Shown: piece by piece, positions 1 to 5,503 of the stretch
Layout: each line of letters starts with the position of its first letter
Position numbering within the stretch: the stretch's first letter is position 1
From: Candidatus Magasanikiibacteriota bacterium
GTDB lineage: Bacteria; Patescibacteriota; Patescibacteriia; Magasanikbacterales; UBA922
DNA: 5,992 bases
NCBI GenBank assembly: GCA_023246565.1
Contig: JAHFIE010000056.1
Location: forward strand, 1 to 5,992
Direction: 5' to 3'
Notes under the pieces: generated by a model
Database searches by the model: none
What the model was told of the DNA's origin: nothing
The model's input: the letters and a program-made list of their open reading frames with translations, nothing else
Translations under genes and position numbers: made by a program

Positions 1-697
1 GTCCTGTACCAAAAATTTTAAGCGGCAAACCAAGACGATTAAACGCTTTAACCAAAATATCGAATCGTTTATACGGAACTAAACGACCACCGGAAACAAA
101 ATAATTTTTAATTTCGGATACTCGCGCAAAAGTCTTCGTAGCCACCGGTGGATAAATAATATCACTTTCGCGCCGATAATATTTTTGAATACGGCTATGA
201 ACGGTTCCTGAATTGGCAATAAAATGATCAACCCTATCCACACTCATTTTGTCCCACATGCGGAGATGATGAATAAGTCGAGGAATAAAAGCCTTTATCA
301 AACGATTATATTTCAAATCAGCCAAATATTCATGAGTGTCAGTCCATAAATATCGTGTTGGCGTATGACAATAGGATATATGGAGCGTATCCGGTCGAGT
401 AAGTACTCCTTTTGCAAACGCGCTCGTCGAAGAAAGCACCAGATCAAAATCATGAAGGTTATGACGTTCAGTTGCAAGGGGCATCCAGGGCAAATACCAT
501 TGGTAACGCGTACGACCAAAAGGGAGCCAACGCAAAAAAGACTCACGAATAGCAGCATTTTCGAAGCCTTCTACTTGGCCTTTTTTATGAAACAAAACAA
601 AAATCGGGGCTTCAGGCCAAATTTCATGGAACGCACGCAACACTTGTTCCGCACCACCATCTTGATATAAATAATCATGAACAAGAGCAATTCTCAT
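1..697 (-). CDS. GT4-family glycosyltransferase, N-terminal 232 residues (gene runs off the left edge)
   Basis: The open frame begins at ATG 697 and is still open at the window edge, so the C-terminal part is missing. It starts MRIALVHDYLYQDGGAEQVL, the usual opening of GT-B retaining glycosyltransferases (GT4), where the Gly-Gly-Ala/Gly-Glu turn lies near the acceptor site. Further on are LVLSSTSAFAKGV (about residues 86-98), the YCHTPTRYLW segment (about 109-118) and VSGGRLVPYKRFDILVKAFN (about 201-220), which opens the second, nucleotide-sugar-binding Rossmann domain. The donor-site E-x7-E motif would lie beyond the edge. This WbaZ/WcaI-like type transfers a sugar from a nucleotide donor to a lipid-linked glycan on the cytoplasmic side of the membrane. 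It lies 64 nt downstream of the polyprenyl-phosphate phosphotransferase on the same strand, so it probably adds a sugar to that enzyme's product. Family is secure; donor and acceptor are not known. No Shine-Dalgarno sequence precedes the ATG. Confidence 0.9.
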   Translation of the reverse strand, partial: MRIALVHDYLYQDGGAEQVLRAFHEIWPEAPIFVLFHKKGQVEGFENAAIRESFLRWLPFGRTRYQWYLPWMPLATERHNLHDFDLVLSSTSAFAKGVLTRPDTLHISYCHTPTRYLWTDTHEYLADLKYNRLIKAFIPRLIHHLRMWDKMSVDRVDHFIANSGTVHSRIQKYYRRESDIIYPPVATKTFARVSEIKNYFVSGGRLVPYKRFDILVKAFNRLGLPLKIFGTG

Positions 698-704
698 AGA
701 ACAA

Positions 705-733
705 ATAATCAGTCGCAATCAATAGTTAGACAA
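705..733 (-). promoter_or_regulatory. Possible weak promoter for the GT4 glycosyltransferase
   Basis: On the minus strand TTGTCT (733-728), a 17-bp spacer and GATTAT (710-705) match four of six bases in each sigma70-type box. The -10 box ends 7 nt before the ATG at 697, so a transcript from here would be essentially leaderless. The boxes are mediocre in AT-rich DNA, and read-through from the upstream phosphotransferase gene would also serve. A guess only. Confidence 0.25.
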
Positions 734-761
734 AATAATCCAAGGCCTCTCTTTTACGTAA

Positions 762-2180
762 TTACCAAACCCGTCTTTTTTTAAAAATAACAAACGGTGT
801 TTTGAGAAGAATAATGAGGTCGAGCATAATGCTCCAATGTTCAATGTAAAAAACATCCAAACGAATTTCTTCTTCAAACGACAAATCACTCCTTCCAGAA
901 ATTTGCGCGAGTCCAGTAATCCCCGGTTTAATAATCAAAACCCGTTTGTGTTCACCAGCATAATGAGCCACTTCTCTTGGTTGGTGCGGACGTGGACCCA
1001 CCAAACTCATAGTGCCGGCGAGGACATTAAAAAATTGTGGCACTTCATCAAAGCTCCATCGTCGCAACCACGTGCCGAAGGGCGTTACCCGTGGATCATT
1101 CACAATTTTATAAATCGGCCCATCTTTACTGTTTTGTTTTTTAATTAAATCTTTTTCTTGTTCTTCGGCTTTTTTACCATCATCACCAAATTGTGGACCT
1201 GTAGAATCTTTTTGATACATGGAACGAAATTTAAGCGTGAAAAAATATTTTCCCCGGATGCCCACGCGTTCATTTTTATAAATAATTGGCCGACCGGTTT
1301 CTAATAAAATTATGAACGCGAGTATGATCATTATTGGCGAAAAAATAATAATAAACACAATACTTCCGACAATATCCATGATTCGTTTTAATACTCTCCC
1401 CCATCCATCAAGAGCAGTGCGTTTTAATTCCACGATAGGTATCCCGGCAAGTGGATGTACCCGCACATGTGATGCGTAGGTCGCAAACAGATCAGCAGAA
1501 TATTTAAAAACAATATGATGTTCATTACATAATGCCAATGCTCGTAAAGCTTCGGTTTCATGCGCTCGTGGATTGGAAAAAATAATTTCATCAAGAGCGA
1601 ACCCAGCGAGGAGATGAGCAGTCGCTTCATCCATATGCGGATAAGAACCAACAACTCGATACCCTAATTCGCGTCGGCTCGATAAAATAGTGGCCAAAAC
1701 ATGTATATTTTCATGTTCGCCAATCAAAGCGACGCGACGCAAACCAATTCCTGCTCGGTATAACAATGCTTTTATGCCCCGCATAAATACTCTCCCCAAC
1801 GATACATAGACCACTGCCAAAATCCAACCAACCACAACCAAAAAACGTGAATCAAACGGTGATTGTCTGAACAATACATACACAGCTACCGCAGAAAGAC
1901 CAGCTGAACAACCAAGCACCACACGACCTAAATCATGAAGTAATTTTCGATTTGGATCAGTTGAGTATAAGCCGGAAAAAGCAAAAATAATAATCCACAC
2001 CAGTGCTACGACCAAAAGCATGTGCGTAAAACTGGTGAGGGTAAGATTAAAAAGTACTGGCTTCCAAGCCACAGCCCAATCTGACAGACGTAAAAAATAT
2101 GCTGACCAACCAGCAGCCAGCAGTACTATAAAATCCAATGGCAATTGGATAAACATCAAGATAATTTCCGATCTTTTCAT
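762..2180 (-). CDS. Polyprenyl-phosphate sugar-1-phosphate transferase (exopolysaccharide initiation, WbaP/WcaJ-like)
   Basis: This 472-residue protein has the full layout of exopolysaccharide polyprenyl glycosylphosphotransferases. Four hydrophobic N-terminal segments (about residues 6-28, 51-72, 84-105, 112-133) are followed by a Rossmann-like CoA_binding_3 domain (about 138-250, with RRVALIGEHENIHVL). A further membrane segment (about 266-293) leads into the catalytic Bac_transf domain (about 262-466). Catalytic features visible are the KFRSM element (317-321), the Asp-Glu pair in WSFDEVPQF (D378, E379), SLVGPRP (392-398) and KPGITGLAQISGR (418-430). The family moves a hexose-1-phosphate from a UDP-sugar to undecaprenyl phosphate on the inner membrane face, the first step of O-antigen, capsule or exopolysaccharide assembly. 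The sugar (glucose, galactose or an amino sugar) cannot be told. The ATG at 2180 fits the family's length; it has no Shine-Dalgarno sequence but lies 11 nt after a good -10 box. The GT4 gene follows 64 nt downstream. Confidence 0.95.
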   Translation of the reverse strand: MKRSEIILMFIQLPLDFIVLLAAGWSAYFLRLSDWAVAWKPVLFNLTLTSFTHMLLVVALVWIIIFAFSGLYSTDPNRKLLHDLGRVVLGCSAGLSAVAVYVLFRQSPFDSRFLVVVGWILAVVYVSLGRVFMRGIKALLYRAGIGLRRVALIGEHENIHVLATILSSRRELGYRVVGSYPHMDEATAHLLAGFALDEIIFSNPRAHETEALRALALCNEHHIVFKYSADLFATYASHVRVHPLAGIPIVELKRTALDGWGRVLKRIMDIVGSIVFIIIFSPIMIILAFIILLETGRPIIYKNERVGIRGKYFFTLKFRSMYQKDSTGPQFGDDGKKAEEQEKDLIKKQNSKDGPIYKIVNDPRVTPFGTWLRRWSFDEVPQFFNVLAGTMSLVGPRPHQPREVAHYAGEHKRVLIIKPGITGLAQISGRSDLSFEEEIRLDVFYIEHWSIMLDLIILLKTPFVIFKKRRVW

Positions 2181-2191
2181 AGATGTCTATA

Positions 2192-2220
2192 ATAGTAACG
2201 TAATCAATACAGATGGTCAA
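2192..2220 (-). promoter_or_regulatory. Promoter of the phosphotransferase gene
   Basis: Minus-strand TTGACC (2220-2215, five of six consensus bases), 17-bp spacer, TACTAT (2197-2192, four of six). Transcription would begin near 2185, only about 5 nt before the ATG at 2180, predicting an almost leaderless mRNA, which agrees with the missing Shine-Dalgarno sequence. Its -35 box faces that of the rnpB promoter across 5 bp. Confidence 0.6.
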
Positions 2221-2225
2221 TCAGA

Positions 2226-2254
2226 TTGACTTTTATTCAAAATTAAGTTATTAT
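2226..2254 (+). promoter_or_regulatory. rnpB promoter
   Basis: TTGACT (2226-2231), a spacer of exactly 17 bp, and TATTAT (2249-2254): five of six consensus bases in each box. The predicted start, about 7 nt downstream at 2261, is the first base of the P1 helix of RNase P RNA. The promoter and the RNA fold therefore agree independently on the 5' end. Confidence 0.8.
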
Positions 2255-2272
2255 TCTCCCTACTCCCTCTTG

Positions 2273-2310
2273 GATGATCACCCCGTCCCGACTTGTCGGG
2301 ATTGGGAAGG
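2273..2310 (+). repeat. Copy A of a 38-nt repeat inside rnpB (P2 5' strand plus P3)
   Basis: This stretch aligns without gaps to 2752-2789 (offset 479). The core hairpin is TCCCGA, loop CTTG, TCGGGA, extended by CCC/GGG pairs. It serves as the P3 helix of RNase P RNA. The 3' halves of the two copies are nearly identical; most differences are C-to-T or G-to-A changes in the 5' halves. Confidence 0.75.
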
Positions 2311-2618
2311 AAAGTCCGAACTCCTTCGTTGTTCTTTACGGATGACGAATCAAAGGTAATGGATAACATCCACCCCCCGAACCGCGAGGTATTGGGGCGG
2401 GACAGTGCCACAGAGACAATACTACTTTGACTCGCCGTAGCCTTGGCGAAGGCGGTAAGAAACCCGTCTGTGCTAAAACTTCGGCGAGGCGAGGGAAAGG
2501 TGAAAAGCGTATGGAGGTTTTTGACAACGCCTGCCCATCTCGGGTAGGCGCCAAAAGCTACCATACTCCCGGCTCGGTAACGAGCTTGGGTGGCAAACCC
2601 TACCTGGAGAAAGAACAG

Positions 2619-2694
2619 CCCTTCGACTCGCTTCGCTCGCTCAGGGTAAACTCAATATATGATGATACGAGAAATCTTGAGTGAGTGAAGTGAG
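2619..2694 (+). other. Enlarged P16/P17 helix of rnpB built on a palindrome-like arm
   Basis: Bases 2627-2647 pair without a mismatch with 2674-2694, a 21-bp helix that includes five G-U pairs, closing a 26-nt loop (2648-2673). The left arm lies in a CCCT...AGGG palindrome (2619-2646, with the core CTCGCTTCGCTCGCTC) of the kind found as short dispersed repeats in many genomes. The right arm is the same helix complement with C replaced by T at several places. By position it corresponds to the P16/P17 region, although E. coli has nothing this long there. Confidence 0.7.
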
Positions 2695-2751
2695 CTTGAT
2701 TGGAAAAGTTAGTTCGTTTGAGCCTGGTGGTAACACCAAGCCTAGAGAAAT

Positions 2752-2789
2752 GATCATCATCTCGTTCCGACTTATCGGGATTGGGAAAC
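2752..2789 (+). repeat. Copy B of the 38-nt repeat, forming an extra hairpin between the P2 and P4 3' strands
   Basis: The core is TTCCGA, loop CTTA, TCGGGA, with flanking TCTC/GGGA pairs, so the fold of copy A is kept, partly through wobble pairs. In standard bacterial RNase P RNA the link from the P2 3' strand to the P4 3' strand is short and single-stranded. An extra hairpin here, next to the catalytic core, is unusual. Confidence 0.75.
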
Positions 2790-2817
2790 AAAATTCGGCT
2801 TATAGAGTGGGAGTATA

Positions 2818-2856
2818 AAAAAACATCCGTTCGGTAATGCTGGACGGATGTTTTTT
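2818..2856 (+). terminator. Intrinsic terminator of rnpB, likely bidirectional
   Basis: AAACATCCGTTC (2821-2832) pairs with GGACGGATGTTT (2842-2853): 12 bp with one G-U and a 9-nt loop, followed by a T run. Adenines before the left arm give a matching T run on the other strand. It should therefore also stop minus-strand transcription arriving from the VOC gene, which converges on rnpB. Confidence 0.9.
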
Positions 2857-2953
2857 ATATGCCCTAAATTTTGTAACGATAAACTTTGCACGAACCTATT
2901 TTGAAAGGAACTGACCGCCTGCATTTCGCCAGACAAAATTTTTGGCGACGATT

Positions 2954-3862
2954 CTATCCTTCGTATGCTTTCCTTAACTTTTCAAGATCAAACTTTTTCA
3001 TCGGTAAAAATGCTTGCGTAACCCGATCTATTTGCTCCTTCGTGCCTTTTTTCATTATCTCGCCCATCTGAACCGGCCACACTTGCCAAGAAAGCCCATA
3101 GTTATCTTTAAGCCAACCACACTGTTCGGCTTTAGGATCAGCCGAAAGTTTATCCCAATAGTAATCAACATCTTCTTGTGACTCGCAAGGGATTAAAAAT
3201 GATAGTGCTTCATTGAAAGAAAAATTATGGCCGTGGGCACTATCCATGGCAGCAAACCATTGTCCGTTTAGTATAAAATCAGTAAACATGATTGTCCCTT
3301 CTTTGTCCAGCTTCATTCCAGCAGGATAGCGAGCAATAAGTCCTCTTTTTGAGCCATTAAACACGGACAAGTAAAAATTAGTTGCTTCTTCCGCCTTACC
3401 ACACACTTTTCCCGTGTACATAATTGATGGAATAATAAACGGCCTGTCTTCGCCTTCGGGATTAGATAAAATAAGTTGCCAGGATAACCCATATTTATCC
3501 TCAACCCAGCCGTAGTGTTCGCTGAAAGGATACTTGTCAAGAGGCATAAGGGCTTTACCGCCTTGGGACAGTTTATCCCACAAACCATCGAGATTTTCTC
3601 GCGCATTTTTATCACGCAATGGGTCAAAGTTTAGGAAAAAAGACACTGATGGGTTAAATTTGAACGCCGAACCTGCATTGATTGCCATAAACGGCTGACC
3701 AGAAAGTTCAAATGAAATGATGTCGCAATCTCCCGTCGGCGTAGGCACATTATGAATGACCGAAGTTTGAGTAATCTTTGAATCGGGAAATACTGAAACG
3801 TAAAAATCAACGGCTTCTTTCGCTTCCTTATCAAACCATAAATGCGGAGTAATTTTTTGCAT
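2954..3862 (-). CDS. Two-domain VOC-superfamily protein (PhnB / '3-demethylubiquinone methyltransferase-like' family)
   Basis: This 302-residue protein is made of two copies of the same domain. Repeat 1 (about 1-135) opens with ITPHLWFDKEAKEAVDFYVS and ends HYGWVEDKYGLSWQ (116-129). Repeat 2 (about 142-265) opens with PSIMYTGKVCGKAEEATNFY and ends QCGWLKDNYGLSWQ (247-260). Both endings are the hallmark of the PF06983 branch of the vicinal-oxygen-chelate fold, whose single-domain members are about 150 residues long. Despite the historical name, this branch has no shown methyltransferase activity. No signal peptide or membrane segment is visible, so it should be cytosolic. Function is unknown; small-molecule binding or resistance is possible. 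It starts at ATG 3862, 38 nt after the stop of tag, without a Shine-Dalgarno sequence. It converges on rnpB, with the bidirectional terminator about 100 nt beyond its stop. Genes of this kind are scattered among free-living bacteria, so it may have been acquired by transfer. Confidence 0.92.
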   Translation of the reverse strand: MQKITPHLWFDKEAKEAVDFYVSVFPDSKITQTSVIHNVPTPTGDCDIISFELSGQPFMAINAGSAFKFNPSVSFFLNFDPLRDKNARENLDGLWDKLSQGGKALMPLDKYPFSEHYGWVEDKYGLSWQLILSNPEGEDRPFIIPSIMYTGKVCGKAEEATNFYLSVFNGSKRGLIARYPAGMKLDKEGTIMFTDFILNGQWFAAMDSAHGHNFSFNEALSFLIPCESQEDVDYYWDKLSADPKAEQCGWLKDNYGLSWQVWPVQMGEIMKKGTKEQIDRVTQAFLPMKKFDLEKLRKAYEG

Positions 3863-3900
3863 AAATTCAGCTTATCAAATTTATAAGATAATTTTTTACC

Positions 3901-4479
3901 CTAAACTATTTGTTTATATCGAAAACATTTTTTCTCATGATCATTCACCATACCGACTGCTTGCATGAAAGCATAGCAGATAGTTGGGCCAACAAATTTA
4001 AATCCGTGCTTCAGTAAATCTTTACTCATAGCACCAGACTCTTTTGTAGTAGTGGGGATATCGTTTATGGTTTTAATCTTGTGATCAAGAGGCTTGTTAC
4101 CGACAAACTGCCAAACATAAGCATCAAACGAACCAAATTCTTTTTGAACTTCTAAAAATGCTTTGGCGTTTTGAATAGTCGCAGCAATTTTTAAACGGTT
4201 GCGAATTATCCCAGAATTTGCAAGAAGTCTTTTTGTGTCTTTCGAACCATAGTCAGCAATTTTTTTCGCGTCAAAACCATCAAATGCTTTGCAATAATTT
4301 TCACGTTTATTGAGTACGGTTTGCCACGCTAATCCGGCCTGTGCGCCTTCAAGAATCAGGAATTCAAAAAGAGCCCGATCGTCATGCACAGAAACGCCCC
4401 ATTCCTTGTCATGGTATGCGATCATGAGAGGGTTGGTTCCGCACCATTCGCAACGATACTGTTGAGAGTTTTTAGTCAT
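3901..4479 (-). CDS. tag: DNA-3-methyladenine glycosylase I
   Basis: This 192-residue base-excision-repair enzyme cuts 3-methyladenine from alkylated DNA by breaking the N-glycosidic bond, leaving an abasic site. It matches E. coli Tag closely in length and along its sequence: RCEWCG and AYHDKEWGV at the N-terminus, LEGAQAGLAWQTVLNKRENY (43-62), SGIIRNRLKI (89-98), GFKFVGPTICYAFMQAVGMVNDH near the end. The Tag-type zinc site is intact: Cys10, His23, His181 and Cys185 correspond to E. coli Cys4, His17, His175 and Cys179. The conserved Glu of the base pocket is E44, with Trp52 and Tyr22 also kept. The start is set at ATG 4479 because it gives the family length. The longer frame begins with TTG at 4542 and would overlap the transporter gene by 16 nt. 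No Shine-Dalgarno sequence precedes it; TATACT ends 4 nt before the ATG, hinting at a leaderless mRNA, though no good -35 box is visible. Confidence 0.96.
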   Translation of the reverse strand: MTKNSQQYRCEWCGTNPLMIAYHDKEWGVSVHDDRALFEFLILEGAQAGLAWQTVLNKRENYCKAFDGFDAKKIADYGSKDTKRLLANSGIIRNRLKIAATIQNAKAFLEVQKEFGSFDAYVWQFVGNKPLDHKIKTINDIPTTTKESGAMSKDLLKHGFKFVGPTICYAFMQAVGMVNDHEKKCFRYKQIV

Positions 4480-4526
4480 TGGTAGTATATAATTTTTCGA
4501 ACTTATATTTTTTCGTGTCCAATCTT

Positions 4527-5318
4527 TTAAAACAAACTGCAAACGAGATATACCAAGTAGAGAATAACCAACGTCAAAAGTAAGGTCCTAAGATATTTTT
4601 CCGGGACTTTGCGAATATGTCGCGAAACAAAGTTCGCGCCAATGAACGATCCGACGAAAATCATAATAAAATATGGCCATGCAATAAGTCCTGAAATTCC
4701 CGTTACGATGGTTGAAAATAAAGTTGCCGGGATCACGATAAGACTGGTGATACCAAGACTTTCAACGAATCCAATACGCAATAAACTTGCATAGGCAAAT
4801 CTGTTAAATGTTCCAACACCAACACCACTTACATTCCCATAAATCCCAAGCACAAACATAACGACAAAAATTAAAGAATATCGACGCCAACTCAAATTAA
4901 TATTTTCAAAGGCTTGCAACTCTGCTTTTTTCCCTATTAGGATGTACATGAGAAGCAAAGAAAGACCAATTATCAGGACTGCTTTGAGCAACAGAACAGG
5001 AATATAAACCAGAAATATTGTACCGACAACACCACCAATAAAAACAGGCAGCGTTAACATAAAAAGCAATTTTTTGTTGTTTAACATTTTCCGCGATGAA
5101 GCGGCGATAATTCCAAGATCTGCTCCTTGAGAACCACCTATGTCTGTCGCAACAAGCACGGCAAGCGGTAAGCCCAGAGTCGCAAGAGTGAACTGAATAA
5201 GTACACCACCACTTCCAACAAGTGCGGCATAACCCTCGCCAATAAGACCTGCAAGAAAGGCGAATAGTAAATGCCAATTTTCAAAATATGACGGTAAAAA
5301 TTGTGCAAAAAAATCCAT
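4527..5318 (-). CDS. TauE/SafE (TSUP) family membrane transporter
   Basis: This 263-residue protein is almost entirely hydrophobic, with about seven to eight membrane segments. It has the internal duplication typical of the TSUP family: ALVGSGGVLIQFTLATLGLP (32-51) in the first half is echoed by NVSGVGVGTFNRFAYASLLR (162-181) in the second. Each glycine-rich stretch is followed by a segment leading to a conserved aspartate or serine/threonine (VATDIGGS; LGITSL). Members export or import small anions such as sulfite, sulfoacetate or other sulfur and carbon oxyanions, but substrate cannot be read from sequence. The protein ends in a hydrophobic tail (LYLVYLVCSLF). The ATG at 5318 sits directly after a perfect 16-bp palindrome and has no Shine-Dalgarno sequence. 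The gene lies 102 nt downstream of the tRNA-Leu gene on the same strand, with no clear terminator between them, so it could be read from the tRNA promoter. The tag gene starts 47 nt after its stop. Confidence 0.9.
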   Translation of the reverse strand: MDFFAQFLPSYFENWHLLFAFLAGLIGEGYAALVGSGGVLIQFTLATLGLPLAVLVATDIGGSQGADLGIIAASSRKMLNNKKLLFMLTLPVFIGGVVGTIFLVYIPVLLLKAVLIIGLSLLLMYILIGKKAELQAFENINLSWRRYSLIFVVMFVLGIYGNVSGVGVGTFNRFAYASLLRIGFVESLGITSLIVIPATLFSTIVTGISGLIAWPYFIMIFVGSFIGANFVSRHIRKVPEKYLRTLLLTLVILYLVYLVCSLF

Positions 5319-5334
5319 AATTATTGCAATAATT
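5319..5334. promoter_or_regulatory. Perfect 16-bp AT-rich palindrome abutting the TSUP start codon
   Basis: AATTATTGCAATAATT is its own reverse complement and ends at the base before the ATG of the transporter. It could be an operator for a dimeric regulator or a small hairpin hiding the start codon. Being AT-rich, it may also be chance. Confidence 0.3.
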
Positions 5335-5377
5335 CGTTATCCACGACTCCCAGTAGCCAGATAATTTTCTGATCGAT

Positions 5378-5399
5378 GCGGGAGAGATTTTTTCCTCTC
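5378..5399 (-). other. Hairpin with a partial copy of the tRNA 3' end, in the tRNA-transporter gap
   Basis: On the minus strand GAGAGG, loop AAAAAA, TCTCTC (5399-5382) forms a 6-bp stem followed by CCGC. CTCTCCCGC (5386-5378) also occurs in the T-stem/acceptor part of tRNA-Leu (5432-5424), 46 bp away. There is no T run, so a classic terminator is unlikely. It may be a remnant of a duplicated tRNA 3' end or chance. Confidence 0.3.
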
Positions 5400-5420
5400 T
5401 ACTCCAGAAGTTTCTTCTTG

Positions 5421-5503
5421 TGCGCGGGAGAGGACTCGAACCTCCACGTCCTTGCGAACACTGGCACCTCAAGCCAGCCTGGCTACCATTACAGCACCCG
5501 CGC
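5421..5503 (-). tRNA. trnL: tRNA-Leu (anticodon GAG)
   Basis: An 83-nt class II tRNA. The acceptor stem pairs GCGCGGG (5503-5497) with CCCGCGC (5428-5422), with discriminator A at 5421. The D-stem is CTG/CAG with a loop containing GG. The anticodon stem is CTGGC/GCCAG around loop TTGAGGT, giving anticodon GAG (5470-5468), which reads CUC and CUU. The long variable arm (stem GTTC/GGAC, loop GCAA) and A73 are leucine identity features. The T-arm is GGAGG, TTCGAGT, CCTCT. CCA is not encoded (CAA follows A73), so a CCA-adding enzyme is needed. The 5' end lies inside the last codons of the upstream endonuclease, and the tRNA has its own promoter within that gene. Confidence 0.97.

Larger units (their letters stand above)
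2261..2816 (+). ncRNA. rnpB: RNase P RNA (catalytic subunit of ribonuclease P)
   Basis: The ribozyme that removes 5' leaders from pre-tRNAs. P1 pairs TACTCCC (2261-2267) with GGGAGTA (2809-2815). P2 pairs GATGATCA (2273-2280) with TGATCATC (2751-2758). P3 is the hairpin at about 2281-2307. P4 pairs AAG-U-CCGAA (2312-2320, with the universal bulged U at 2315) with TTCGGCTT (2794-2801). P5 is CTCC (2321-2324) with GGAG (2606-2609). Other conserved blocks are GGAAAGTCCGAACTCC, CAGTGCCACAGAGA (about 2403-2416), AGGTGAAAAG (about 2498-2507), P14 with a GUAA loop (about 2572-2585), L15 GGCAAACCC (2592-2600), P18 with a GUAA loop (about 2727-2738) and ATTCGGCTTATAG near the 3' end. At about 555 nt it is much longer than the usual 350-400 nt. 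The excess lies in peripheral hairpins: a P12-like hairpin with a 9-bp arm at 2528-2550, an enlarged P16/P17 region, and an extra hairpin between the P2 and P4 3' strands. It is the only plus-strand gene, with its own promoter and terminator. Confidence 0.96.

Noticed and set aside
2217..2684. Open frames on both strands across the rnpB gene, with peptides such as PNPDKSG and SERSESKG
   Set aside because: They are read from the RNase P RNA and its palindromes; the RNA's conserved core and fold explain this DNA fully, and the peptides recur only because the hairpins do.
2273..2789. Direct repeats 479 bp apart as the ends of a small mobile element
   Set aside because: The DNA between them holds the conserved catalytic and specificity parts of rnpB, so it is not an inserted element.
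2927..2949. Inverted repeat TCGCCA...TGGCGA just past the VOC stop codon
   Set aside because: Six-bp stem, 11-nt loop and no T run on the minus strand; the terminator at 2818-2856 is a far better stop signal.
4480..4542. A longer tag gene starting at 4542
   Set aside because: That start is TTG, adds 21 residues with no match to Tag proteins, and overlaps the transporter gene; ATG 4479 gives the family length.
5404..5416. Small hairpin AGAAG-AAA-CTTCT just after the tRNA as a terminator
   Set aside because: Short, AT-rich and without a T run; not supportable as an intrinsic terminator.
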